In this document: positions 1-7,166 of the stretch, in pieces | How positions within the stretch are numbered: the stretch's first letter is position 1 | Layout: every line of letters starts with the position of its first letter | Source of the DNA: Bacillota bacterium | GTDB taxonomy: Bacteria > Bacillota > Clostridia > DSM-8532 | Length of the DNA: 19,454 nt | Reading direction: 5' to 3' | NCBI GenBank assembly: GCA_023410885.1 | Contig: JAEYPI010000146.1 | Coordinates: 1 to 19,454, forward strand | Made by a program: the position numbers and the translations under genes | Notes under the pieces: model-generated | What the model was told of the DNA's origin: nothing | The model's database searches: none | Seen by the model: only the letters and a program-made list of their open reading frames with translations

Positions 1-324
1 AAGCATGTTGTTATTATTGAGGGAATACTCATATTCGAAGATCCTGATTTAGTGGACCTTATGGATATCAAGGTCTTTGTAGATACTGATTCCGATATTC
101 GTTTCGCCCGAAGATTAGTTCGTGATATTCATGAACGCGGGCGTGATATTGATTCGGTTGTTAATCAATATCTTAATACGGTAAAACCGATGCACGAAGC
201 CTTTGTAGAACCAAGCAAAAAGCATGCAGATATCATTGTTCCCAATGGTGGCTTGAATTCGGTGGCGAGTTCAATGATTATTGAAAAAATCAAGAGTATC
301 CTTCAAGCCAGTGTTGTGAATTGA
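1..324 (+). CDS. udk: Uridine kinase, 3' part (5' end outside window)
   Basis: The frame is open from base 1 and ends at TGA 322-324, giving about 107 C-terminal residues; the family is normally about 205-210 residues, so the P-loop half lies upstream of the window. Recognisable stretches are VVIIEGILIFEDPDLVDLMD, FVDTDSDIRFARRLVRDI (with the ERGRD that follows), VKPMHEAFVEPSKKHADII and VPNGG, all characteristic of uridine/cytidine kinase. The enzyme phosphorylates uridine and cytidine with ATP or GTP in pyrimidine salvage and is cytosolic. The first methionine visible (codon 21 of the partial frame) is internal, not the start. The next gene follows after 32 bases with no visible terminator, so read-through into the ATP-grasp pair is possible. 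Confidence 0.93.
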   Translation, partial: KHVVIIEGILIFEDPDLVDLMDIKVFVDTDSDIRFARRLVRDIHERGRDIDSVVNQYLNTVKPMHEAFVEPSKKHADIIVPNGGLNSVASSMIIEKIKSILQASVVN

Positions 325-356
325 GCGTAAAGAAATACAAAAGAATGAGGTAGGGT

Positions 357-2051
357 ATGGCCTATATTTGTGAACAAGAGCTTTTAAATATTTATGAGTC
401 TTTAAATCCGAAACTGGCTGTCAACGGACTTGAGGCGGAGATTGCCCTAGTGCGAGACTATTTGCTGAAAGTTAAAATCAGCGAAAAGGGAGTTGGTTTA
501 GGGAAGCTGATTATCGATTACAGTCCCAAAAAACGCGCACATGGTTTTCGTAAGGATACAGATCTGCCGGAAGAACAATTCAATCGTATTCTGAGCCTTT
601 TGGGTGAAGCCATTCCTGAAAAAACAAACCCCAGCCCTAAAGCAAATACTAATAAAGATATTGTAATCCCGCCTACTAAGGATGTTTCAGGCATTTGTTA
701 CCATGCATATGTGGACGGCTCTTTTATTGATGGGCGTGTGGGTTATGGTGCTGTTATCCTTGAAAAGGAATCCATTGTTGCCGAGCTATCCGGTGCAGTG
801 GACACGCCTGAGGCCTTTAATTCCCGTCAGGTAGGCGGGGAGATACAGGCTGTTATTGAGGTTTTGGAATGGTGTAAAAAGAAGAATGTGTCCAATATCG
901 CCATCTTTTATGATTTTCAGAATATTGAAAAATGGGCAACTGGCGCATATCGAACCAATACACCCATGACTCAGGCCTATAAGCAATACATAGATGCATG
1001 CAAGGTTAAAATCACCTGGGTTAAGGTAGCAAGCCACACCGGTGTACCCTTGAATGACAGGGCTGACGTGCTTGCCAAACAGGGAGCAATGCGGGGAGAA
1101 AAACAAGCTATAGACCAGCAGCTCGAACAAATGAGTCTTTTTGAGGATAGGCCTCTGAAAGCATTAACGGGCTGGATTATTTATAATGCCAGCCTCATGA
1201 CCCCCAAATTCATGGAGCAGGTGGAATGGTTTGTTAAGGCTGCCAAGCAAAGCGATATAGAATTGATACCTTACAGGAATGATGAGCTGGGAGCAGCTAT
1301 TCTGGGAAGTCAGTTGAGTCTTGCAGGGCCTTCGGACAAGCCTGATTTTGTACTTTTCTGGGATAAGGATGTACGCCTTGGGAAGCAGCTTGAATTGATG
1401 GGGTTTAAATTATTCAATGGGACGGAAGCGATCGCACTTTGCGATGATAAAATGTTGACCCATCAGGTTTTAGCCAACCATCAGATTCCCATGCCAAGAA
1501 CCATTTTTTCGCCGCTTGTTTTTCCGGGCTGTCCGGTGGATGAGACCCTATTTCTTGACAAGATAGAAGGAGTGCTATCCTATCCCATAGTGGTCAAAGA
1601 GGCCTTTGGTTCCTTTGGAGCGCAGGTTTATATGGCAAAAAACAGGGAAGAGCTACAGGTTTTGAGAAAACGGCTTATTGCCGTGCCCCACCTTTATCAA
1701 GAATATATAAAGTCCAGTCATGGTCGTGATGTTCGCCTTCAGGTTATTGGGGATGATGTTGTTGCGGCCATGTCCCGTACCTCCGATACTGATTTTAGAG
1801 CCAATATCACAGCGGGAGGTCGAATGACGGCATTCGATCCTCCAAAATCCTTCGTGGATTTGGCTATTAAAGCTGCAAAGCTTTTAGGTGCTCATTTCGC
1901 AGGCGTGGATATTCTATTTGGTGAAAATGATGAACCTATTTTATGCGAGGTTAATTCCAATGCCCACATGAAAAATATCTATGAATGCACGGGCGTGGAT
2001 GTCCCTCAACGGATTATAAGCTACATCAAAAGCAAGCTAAATAAGATGTAG
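357..2051 (+). CDS. RNase HI / RimK-like ATP-grasp fusion protein
   Basis: A 564-residue protein with at least three parts. Residues 1-85 form a module I do not recognise, containing GKLIIDYSPKKR. Residues 115-243 are a complete RNase HI domain: D120 (VDGS), E162 (GGEIQA), D186 (FYD), H227 (SHTG) and D237 (NDRADVLAK) match the E. coli catalytic set D10, E48, D70, H124 and D134, with the same H-to-D spacing of 10. Residues 270-564 are a RimK-like ATP-grasp ligase: K414 in YPIVVKEAFGSFG, DVR at 458-460, DFRAN near 480, and metal residues D518, E531 and N533 in the GVD and CEVN motifs. The linker contains QMSLF (258-262), resembling a sliding-clamp-binding peptide. RNase H cuts RNA in RNA/DNA hybrids; ATP-grasp enzymes ligate carboxylates to amines through acyl phosphates. 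The combined role is unknown. The start ATG at 357 follows GAGGTAGGGT. The next gene is a paralogue of its C-terminal half. Confidence 0.88.
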   Translation: MAYICEQELLNIYESLNPKLAVNGLEAEIALVRDYLLKVKISEKGVGLGKLIIDYSPKKRAHGFRKDTDLPEEQFNRILSLLGEAIPEKTNPSPKANTNKDIVIPPTKDVSGICYHAYVDGSFIDGRVGYGAVILEKESIVAELSGAVDTPEAFNSRQVGGEIQAVIEVLEWCKKKNVSNIAIFYDFQNIEKWATGAYRTNTPMTQAYKQYIDACKVKITWVKVASHTGVPLNDRADVLAKQGAMRGEKQAIDQQLEQMSLFEDRPLKALTGWIIYNASLMTPKFMEQVEWFVKAAKQSDIELIPYRNDELGAAILGSQLSLAGPSDKPDFVLFWDKDVRLGKQLELMGFKLFNGTEAIALCDDKMLTHQVLANHQIPMPRTIFSPLVFPGCPVDETLFLDKIEGVLSYPIVVKEAFGSFGAQVYMAKNREELQVLRKRLIAVPHLYQEYIKSSHGRDVRLQVIGDDVVAAMSRTSDTDFRANITAGGRMTAFDPPKSFVDLAIKAAKLLGAHFAGVDILFGENDEPILCEVNSNAHMKNIYECTGVDVPQRIISYIKSKLNKM

Positions 2052-2124
2052 AGCACGATTGTCAGACTTTATACCGATACCCAAAAGAGGGATGCAGAAA
2101 AGGATACAGAACGGAAAGGACTTA

Positions 2125-3000
2125 ATGAATATGTCTCAGCTCATTGGCTGGCTTCTCTATAAAAAAGAGGATTATGAAAAAAATGTGCCCTTTGCTCAAA
2201 GGTTTTTAGATTTGGGCAACCATTCAAAAAGCGCCCTCAAGCTTGTTCTACATGAAGACCTTTTTTACGGAGTGTCTTCTGATACCTTGTGCCTTGTTGA
2301 TAAAGAGGGTAATAAAGTGAAAGCCCCAGACTATGTTATTAATCGGACGATTGACCCACTATTATCAAAGCAGATGGAACTGATGGGAATTAAAGTTTTT
2401 AATTCAAGTCATATTGCTGAGATTTGTAATGATAAGGCCAGAACCTACCAGGAGGTAGTTCAGCTAGGGTTGCCCATGGTAGACACCCTTTTTGTGGACA
2501 AAGAAACCTTACTTCATGGAGAGCTTCCTTTAACATTTCCTGTTGTCATCAAGACAGTGGGAGGAAGAGGAGGTAGAGAGGTCTTTCTGGCTCATTCCCA
2601 TGAAGAAATGGATCATATAGCCCGACACATCCAGAGTGAACGCCTCGTTGTTCAGAAATTATGTGGATGTCCCGGTAAGGATGTCAGAGTGTTTATTGTA
2701 GGTAAAACCATTGTAGGTGCCATATTAAGACGTTCAAAGGGAGATTTTAAAGCTAATTTTTCTTTGGGAGGTACTGCGGAGGCCTATTACTTAAGTGAAA
2801 AAGAGAAGGCTCTGGTTATGCGCATTGTCAATCATTTTGATTTTAGCATGGTAGGTGTGGATTTTATCTTTAACGAAAAAGGCGACTTCCTTTTCAACGA
2901 AATTGAAGACGTTGCAGGAAGCCGCACTCTTTCTATGACCAGCGATATTGATATCGTAAAATTATACCTTGAACACGTCTACGGTTATTTTGGACGCTAG
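2125..3000 (+). CDS. Stand-alone RimK-like ATP-grasp ligase paralogue
   Basis: This is a second ATP-grasp protein, clearly paralogous to the C-terminal half of the preceding gene: GWLLY against GWIIY, KQMELMGIKVFN against KQLELMGFKLFN, GKDVR against GRDVR, DFKANFSLGG against DFRANITAGG. Counting from the start chosen here, the ATP-binding lysine is K143 in FPVVIKTVGGRGG and the metal-site residues are D246 (VGVDFIF), E259 and E261 (FNEIED). The usual E-x-N is therefore E-x-E, unlike its neighbour. The frame is open upstream to a TTG at 2059, but that codon lacks a convincing ribosome site. GGAAAGGA at 2113-2120 precedes ATG 2125 and ATG 2131, and the homologous domain begins just there. The start is therefore likely 2125 or 2131, for 291 or 289 residues. 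The substrate is unknown; lysine, glutamate or peptide ligation are family possibilities only. The gene converges with rubrerythrin, with stop codons two bases apart. Confidence 0.8.
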   Translation: MNMSQLIGWLLYKKEDYEKNVPFAQRFLDLGNHSKSALKLVLHEDLFYGVSSDTLCLVDKEGNKVKAPDYVINRTIDPLLSKQMELMGIKVFNSSHIAEICNDKARTYQEVVQLGLPMVDTLFVDKETLLHGELPLTFPVVIKTVGGRGGREVFLAHSHEEMDHIARHIQSERLVVQKLCGCPGKDVRVFIVGKTIVGAILRRSKGDFKANFSLGGTAEAYYLSEKEKALVMRIVNHFDFSMVGVDFIFNEKGDFLFNEIEDVAGSRTLSMTSDIDIVKLYLEHVYGYFGR

Positions 3001-3002
3001 CT

Positions 3003-3596
3003 TTAAAAGCTTTCCACGAATATCTCGAAATAGCTCTGGGGATGCTTACACGCAGGACAGAGGGTGGGGGCGTCAGTGCCTTCGTGAATATACCCGCAAT
3101 TACTGCAAATCCATTGAACCTTTTCGTCCTTCTTAAAGACCGTGCCATTCTGCACATTCTGACGAAGCGCTTCAAACCTTTCCGCATGGTGCTTTTCAAT
3201 AGTGGAAATGAGCCTAAAGGCAGTGGCGACCTCTGGAAATCCTTCCTGCTCGGCCACTTTACCAAAGGCGGGGTAGATTTCTTTCCATTCTTCACTTTCG
3301 CCATCCACACCTCCTTGTAATTGGTCCAATGTGTTTCCCGAATATACGGGATAGCCTGCAGATATGTCAATATTGATGGGAAGCTTGCCCTGAAACCCTT
3401 CAACTATAAGGTTATAAAAGACTTTGGCATGGGCACGTTCATTTTCTGCGGTTTCGATAAAAATGTCCTTGATTTGTTTATAGCCTTCCTTATCAGCTGT
3501 ACTTGCCGCAAAATAATAGCGATTCCTGGCCTGGGATTCTCCGGCAAAAGCCCGCATAAGATTAATAGCAGTTTCAGTTCCTTCCAAGCGTTTCAT
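3003..3596 (-). CDS. rbr: Rubrerythrin (peroxide-reducing diiron protein)
   Basis: A 197-residue protein with the classical two-part layout. An N-terminal ferritin-like four-helix bundle carries the diiron glutamates and histidine (E20 in AFAGESQARNRY, E53 in ENERAHAK, the E-rich EEW...EQEGF region at 102-122, and EKHH at 134-137). A C-terminal rubredoxin-like knuckle has C164-x-x-C167 and C180-x-x-C183. Rubrerythrins reduce hydrogen peroxide in the cytosol of anaerobes, with electrons from rubredoxin or NADH-linked carriers. The frame extends upstream to 3674, but the ATG at 3596 is preceded by a strong GGAGG (minus strand, 3601-3606) at correct spacing, and MKRLEGTETA is the usual family N-terminus. 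It is the only reversed gene here, convergent with the ATP-grasp gene and divergent from the SpoIID-type gene. A palindrome over its candidate promoter may indicate peroxide control. Confidence 0.95.
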   Translation of the reverse strand: MKRLEGTETAINLMRAFAGESQARNRYYFAASTADKEGYKQIKDIFIETAENERAHAKVFYNLIVEGFQGKLPINIDISAGYPVYSGNTLDQLQGGVDGESEEWKEIYPAFGKVAEQEGFPEVATAFRLISTIEKHHAERFEALRQNVQNGTVFKKDEKVQWICSNCGYIHEGTDAPTLCPACKHPQSYFEIFVESF

Positions 3597-3654
3597 AATA
3601 ACCTCCATAGTAACTGATTGGTTTATAGTACCATTATTTACACGCAAGAAAGAA

Positions 3655-3683
3655 AATATAACCGTTTTATTCACCCTTATAAA
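3655..3683 (-). promoter_or_regulatory. Candidate sigma-A promoter of rubrerythrin
   Basis: On the minus strand, TTTATA (plus coordinates 3678-3683) and TATATT (3655-3660) are separated by 17 bases, matching sigma-A consensus at 4/6 and 5/6. It would start transcription about 50 bases before the rubrerythrin ATG. The -35 box overlaps the palindrome ATAAATTTAT at 3679-3688. The assignment rests on pattern only, in AT-rich sequence. Confidence 0.4.
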
Positions 3684-3773
3684 TTTATTTAATCAACCGT
3701 ATACCTTATGCTCTATACTTGCCCATTTTATATTTCATTAATATTTCACAATGTTGATGTTTCGTTTGCAAAC

Positions 3774-3802
3774 TATACAATCCTCGTGATTATAGGTATA
3801 AT
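3774..3802 (+). promoter_or_regulatory. Candidate sigma-A promoter of the SpoIID-lspA-rluD operon
   Basis: TATACA (3774-3779), a 17-base spacer and a perfect TATAAT (3797-3802) lie about 95 bases upstream of the SpoIID-type gene. The interval 3597-3897 between the divergent genes (about 300 bases) holds this promoter, the rubrerythrin promoter and a leader inverted repeat at 3821-3863; I see no gene in it. A weaker sporulation sigma-E reading of the TATACAAT at 3774-3781 is possible, but no matching -35 is evident. Confidence 0.5.
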
Positions 3803-3897
3803 GAGGATAAGCTTACCAACTTAGCCCTTGATGCCCTTTAAGGCCTTTTAGAAACAGGGCTAACGTTACTAAAGAAAAAGATTAATGAGGTGCGCTT

Positions 3898-5592
3898 ATG
3901 CGAAGGAGATCGCAGCTTTTTGTTCTACTGACTCTATTATGCTGTATTATTTTTATTTTTTCTAGCTTTACAACCACGGCTCAATCCTATCCTGAAACGG
4001 TGAGGGTCGGACTTTATTTTGGAAGCAATTCAGCCTCCAGTGTGGCTTTCAATTCGAAAGTTGGTCTTGAAGTGGGTTATTATCAATCTGGACAGTTTGT
4101 CCCCCTTCTTGCAGAGGTCGGTGGCAAGCAAGCTATTGTTAGGAAAGATTCCTATTTTATTATGTCATCTTCCGGTGTTCTCACCGAGTATAACCCGACC
4201 GAAGGAGTTCCCTTTAGTGGAGAAACCTATGGGCCTTATCACATTCAAATAGGGGATAAGCTAACAGATTTTGCATCGGCCCAGAGCATGGCAAATGTCA
4301 TCAATCAATCCGGAGTTTCAGCCTACCCAGTTTTTGAGGACGGTTGGGCTATCTGGACAGGCTTCTATTCTGATGAAAACAAAGCGAAGGACGAAGTGCA
4401 GAATCTTACCACAAAGTTGGGGACCACCGCTATTAAGGTTATTAATCCTTCGTCTTCACGTTTGATTGTTTATGATGCCAATTTCCAACCCAAGCTTATT
4501 TTTGGGGGAACGACTTATAAATTAACTGTCAGGCCAAATGCAGCCAATAATCCTTCCGTGCTTTCAGTAAACGGGAAACAATATCGGGGTGAGATCGAGT
4601 GTCGCCGCTTTTCCGATAGTGATATGACCGTCATTAATGTTATCAACATAGAGCAATATCTCTATGGCGTAGTACCTGGTGAAATTGAGGCCTCCGCGCC
4701 CATGGAAGCTATTAAGGCTCAGGCTGTAGCGGCGCGTACTTATACCTACAAAAGCATGAGCAATTACAAAAAGTGGGATTTTGATGTGGTTAATACAGTG
4801 GATTCCCAGGTCTATGGGGGTTATGATATTGAAAAGGCTACCACCAATCAAGCTATAAATGATACAAAGGGCAAGAAGGTTCTATATAATGGACAGTTGG
4901 CTTCCCTTTTCTATTTTAGCTCCAGCGGCGGTATGACCGAGGATAATGTCAACGTTTGGGGTTCTAATATTCCCTATTTAAAAAGTGTACCCGATCCTTA
5001 CGAAGCAGGTAATTCTTATAATTATAACTGGTCAAGAACTTTTTCAGCTGCCGATATTAAGATGAAGCTCTTTTTAAGCGGTGTTGAGATTGGGGATATC
5101 CTATCCATGACCGCGGAAGAGTATACCCCTGCAGGCAGAGTGAATAAGCTCAAGATTACGGGAACCCAAGGAACTATTACCTATTATAAAGAGGATATTC
5201 GAAAAATCCTTGGAGAAAATGGGGGATACCTCCCTAGTCGTATGTTTACAATCAATTCAGGAGGAGCGTCAGGCAGCAGCACCGCTTCTGTTATTTCCGC
5301 GGATGGACAAACCACAATCAATGTGCTTGGTGCTAAGGCTGTGACTTCTTCCAGTTCCTCACAGACTGTACCGACGAGCGGCTCGGTCACTATTTTAGGG
5401 GCTAGCGATTCCGTACAGCTCACCGGAACAGTTTCAACCGGGACAGCTTCAACCGGGGCCTATGTTTTATCAGGCAAGGGATGGGGGCATGCTATCGGTA
5501 TGAGTCAAGAAGGTGCAAAAGGTTTTGCCCGAAATGGCTATACTTATGATAAAATACTTATGCACTACTTTACGGGTGTAACGGTTGAGTAG
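3898..5592 (+). CDS. Secreted SpoIID/LytB-domain protein with SPOR-like repeat
   Basis: A 564-residue exported protein. Residues 1-29 are a signal peptide (MRRRSQ, a hydrophobic core, then TTAQS). Residues about 111-178 form a SPOR-like domain (YGPYHIQIGD...WAIWTGFYSDENKA), which in known proteins binds glycan lacking stem peptides. Residues about 230-395 are a SpoIID domain with the signature YLYGVVPGEIEAS and MEAIKAQAVAARTY; E262 aligns with the catalytic glutamate of the SpoIID lytic transglycosylase. A Ser/Thr/Gly-rich stretch at about 450-525 precedes the conserved C-terminal GKGWGHAIGMSQEGA segment (about 529-564). SpoIID enzymes cleave peptidoglycan glycan strands; LytB relatives modify or activate amidases in vegetative cells. 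The start ATG has GAGGTG five bases upstream. The gene is probably the first of an operon with lspA (23 bases downstream, own AAGGAG) and rluD. Whether it acts in sporulation or in vegetative wall turnover cannot be decided here. Confidence 0.9.
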   Translation: MRRRSQLFVLLTLLCCIIFIFSSFTTTAQSYPETVRVGLYFGSNSASSVAFNSKVGLEVGYYQSGQFVPLLAEVGGKQAIVRKDSYFIMSSSGVLTEYNPTEGVPFSGETYGPYHIQIGDKLTDFASAQSMANVINQSGVSAYPVFEDGWAIWTGFYSDENKAKDEVQNLTTKLGTTAIKVINPSSSRLIVYDANFQPKLIFGGTTYKLTVRPNAANNPSVLSVNGKQYRGEIECRRFSDSDMTVINVINIEQYLYGVVPGEIEASAPMEAIKAQAVAARTYTYKSMSNYKKWDFDVVNTVDSQVYGGYDIEKATTNQAINDTKGKKVLYNGQLASLFYFSSSGGMTEDNVNVWGSNIPYLKSVPDPYEAGNSYNYNWSRTFSAADIKMKLFLSGVEIGDILSMTAEEYTPAGRVNKLKITGTQGTITYYKEDIRKILGENGGYLPSRMFTINSGGASGSSTASVISADGQTTINVLGAKAVTSSSSSQTVPTSGSVTILGASDSVQLTGTVSTGTASTGAYVLSGKGWGHAIGMSQEGAKGFARNGYTYDKILMHYFTGVTVE

Positions 5593-5615
5593 AAAAAGGA
5601 GTAAGGAGCTAAGCT

Positions 5616-6128
5616 ATGCTTTGGGTCATCGCAATTGTTGCTTTAGTTGGACTGGACCAATGGTCAAAGTGGTTTTTTTTCACCAATAGAGTCCAGTTTG
5701 AGAATTTTGAAATCATAAAGGATTTCTTTTATCTGACCTACTTGGAGAATCGTGGGGCGGCCTTTGGCATTCTTCAGAACTTTCGCTGGGGATTTATTAT
5801 ACTCACAGTGATCGCCTTGGCTGGTATGATTTGGTATTTTATAAAAAATCAGCATGTACTTTTAAGAATAGCGCTTACTTTATTAGTATCCGGTGCGGTC
5901 GGGAATTTCATTGATCGTTTTTCTCGGGGATTTGTAGTTGATTTTCTCCATTTTTATCCATTCGGCTATGATTTTCCTATATTTAATGTTGCAGATATTT
6001 TTGTATGTATCGGTGTGTTTTTGTTGAGTATTTATCTTTTATTTATTTATAAAGAGCCAGTCACAGCCGACTCTGTGAATGACATTAAGGAATCGATTGA
6101 GGTATCTGATGGACAGGGTGAAGACTGA
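5616..6128 (+). CDS. lspA: Lipoprotein signal peptidase (signal peptidase II)
   Basis: A 170-residue membrane aspartyl protease that removes signal peptides from lipid-modified prolipoproteins. There are four hydrophobic segments (about 3-21, 55-76, 82-97, 126-145). The family signatures are all present: GLDQWSKW (12-19), ENRGAAFGIL (44-53), GNFIDRF (96-102) with catalytic D100, VVDFLHF (107-113), and FNVADIF (123-129) with catalytic D127. Length is typical. The start ATG is preceded by AAGGAG. The 3' end overlaps the start of the rluD-type gene by about 20 bases, implying translational coupling. The C-terminal tail (about 147-170) is acidic and somewhat longer than in many homologues. Confidence 0.96.
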   Translation: MLWVIAIVALVGLDQWSKWFFFTNRVQFENFEIIKDFFYLTYLENRGAAFGILQNFRWGFIILTVIALAGMIWYFIKNQHVLLRIALTLLVSGAVGNFIDRFSRGFVVDFLHFYPFGYDFPIFNVADIFVCIGVFLLSIYLLFIYKEPVTADSVNDIKESIEVSDGQGED

Positions 6129-7032
6129 AGGTTTCATTGTTACTGATGGAAATGAAGGCAAACGTCTGGATGCCTATTTAGTTGAGCAAATGGGTGATGT
6201 AACCCGAAGCTTTGTCCAAAAGCTCATTGACGACGGTCATGTTACCTGTAATGGGGAAAAGGTGAAAAGCGGACTAAAGATAAAAGCAGGTATGCAATTT
6301 GAGGTTGAGCGCCCTGATCCGGTATCTTTAGAACTTAAGCCTGAGCCCATTCCTCTTGATATTGTTTTTGAGGATCAGGATATCATTGTTATCAATAAGC
6401 CTAAGGATCTGGTCGTACATCCGGCAGCAGGAAATTGGGAAGGAACCTTGGTTAATGCCCTTTTAAGCCACTGCAAGGATTCGCTTTCAGATATAAACGG
6501 TGTTGTTCGGCCGGGTATTGTCCATCGCATTGATAAGGACACGACGGGGCTTCTTGTGGTGGCTAAAAATAACGCAGCGCATCTTAATCTTTCAGAGCAA
6601 CTTAAAGATCACATGATTCAACGTACCTATGAAGCTATTGTGGATGGTGGCATTAAAGAGAACTTTGGCAGAATTGTAGCGCCAATCGGCAGACACACTA
6701 CCAATCGTAAAAAGATGGCTATTAATGCAAAAACGGGTAAGCCGGCTATTACCTACTACAAAGTGCTGGAACGTTTCAAGGGCCATACCCATCTTCAACT
6801 TAGGCTCGAAACAGGGAGAACCCATCAGATACGTGTTCATATGTCCTCGTTGGGCCATCCTGTAACAGGGGATGTCCTGTATGGAAAAGCCTGCCCCCTC
6901 ATGGATACTAAAGGGCAGGTACTTCATGCCAGATTTTTAAAGCTTACCCACCCACGCAGCGGTGAAGAGATGATTTTTGAGGCACCTCTGCCAGATTATT
7001 TTATGGCTTTACTTGATCGCTTGAGACAATGA
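6109..7032 (+). CDS. rluD: RluD-family large-subunit rRNA pseudouridine synthase
   Basis: With the ATG at 6109 the product is 307 residues. It has an N-terminal S4 RNA-binding domain (about 18-68, KRLDAYLVEQ...FVQKLIDDGHVTCNGEKV), then an RluA/RluD catalytic domain with VINKPKDLVVHPAAG (95-109), HRIDKDTTGLLVVAKN (139-154) carrying nucleophile D142, and ETGRTHQIRVHMSSLGHPV (234-252). It converts uridines of 23S rRNA to pseudouridine. The frame opens at an ATG at 6079, but GAGG six bases before 6109 supports the later start, which overlaps lspA by 20 bases. The lspA-rluD neighbourhood is common in Firmicutes, where the B. subtilis homologue is ylyB. Which uridines are modified cannot be read from sequence. 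Confidence 0.94.
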   Translation: MDRVKTEGFIVTDGNEGKRLDAYLVEQMGDVTRSFVQKLIDDGHVTCNGEKVKSGLKIKAGMQFEVERPDPVSLELKPEPIPLDIVFEDQDIIVINKPKDLVVHPAAGNWEGTLVNALLSHCKDSLSDINGVVRPGIVHRIDKDTTGLLVVAKNNAAHLNLSEQLKDHMIQRTYEAIVDGGIKENFGRIVAPIGRHTTNRKKMAINAKTGKPAITYYKVLERFKGHTHLQLRLETGRTHQIRVHMSSLGHPVTGDVLYGKACPLMDTKGQVLHARFLKLTHPRSGEEMIFEAPLPDYFMALLDRLRQ

Positions 7033-7037
7033 GAGGG

Positions 7038-7052
7038 ATATTGGCCCAATAT
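7038..7052. repeat. 15-bp perfect dyad between rluD and the copZ-like gene
   Basis: ATATTGG-C-CCAATAT is perfectly self-complementary around one central base. The loop would be too small, and no T-run follows, so this is not a classical terminator. A protein-binding operator is the alternative. It lies 56 bases upstream of the -35 box of the copZ-like gene. Confidence 0.4.
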
Positions 7053-7107
7053 TGACTATCATCATGGGTTTTAATACAACGAATCAAGATAATAATGGAT
7101 ATTTTAT

Positions 7108-7136
7108 TGGACACGGGCAAAGCAATATTATATAAT
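7108..7136 (+). promoter_or_regulatory. Sigma-A promoter of the CopZ-like gene
   Basis: TGGACA (7108-7113, 5/6 to consensus), a 17-base spacer and TATAAT (7131-7136, 6/6). Transcription would begin near 7143, about 24 bases before the chosen start codon. It is the best-matching promoter in the window. Confidence 0.7.
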
Positions 7137-7166
7137 TCTTTTTGACTACTTTGTGAGGTGATGGAA

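Noticed and set aside
3042..3617. Plus-strand ORFs across rubrerythrin
   Set aside because: They are antisense shadows of rubrerythrin, which has complete diiron and rubredoxin motifs on the other strand.
3774..3781. Sporulation sigma-E -10 element TATACAAT
   Set aside because: It resembles CATACAAT, but no matching -35 is at the right distance, and the same bases serve better as the -35 of a sigma-A promoter with a perfect TATAAT.
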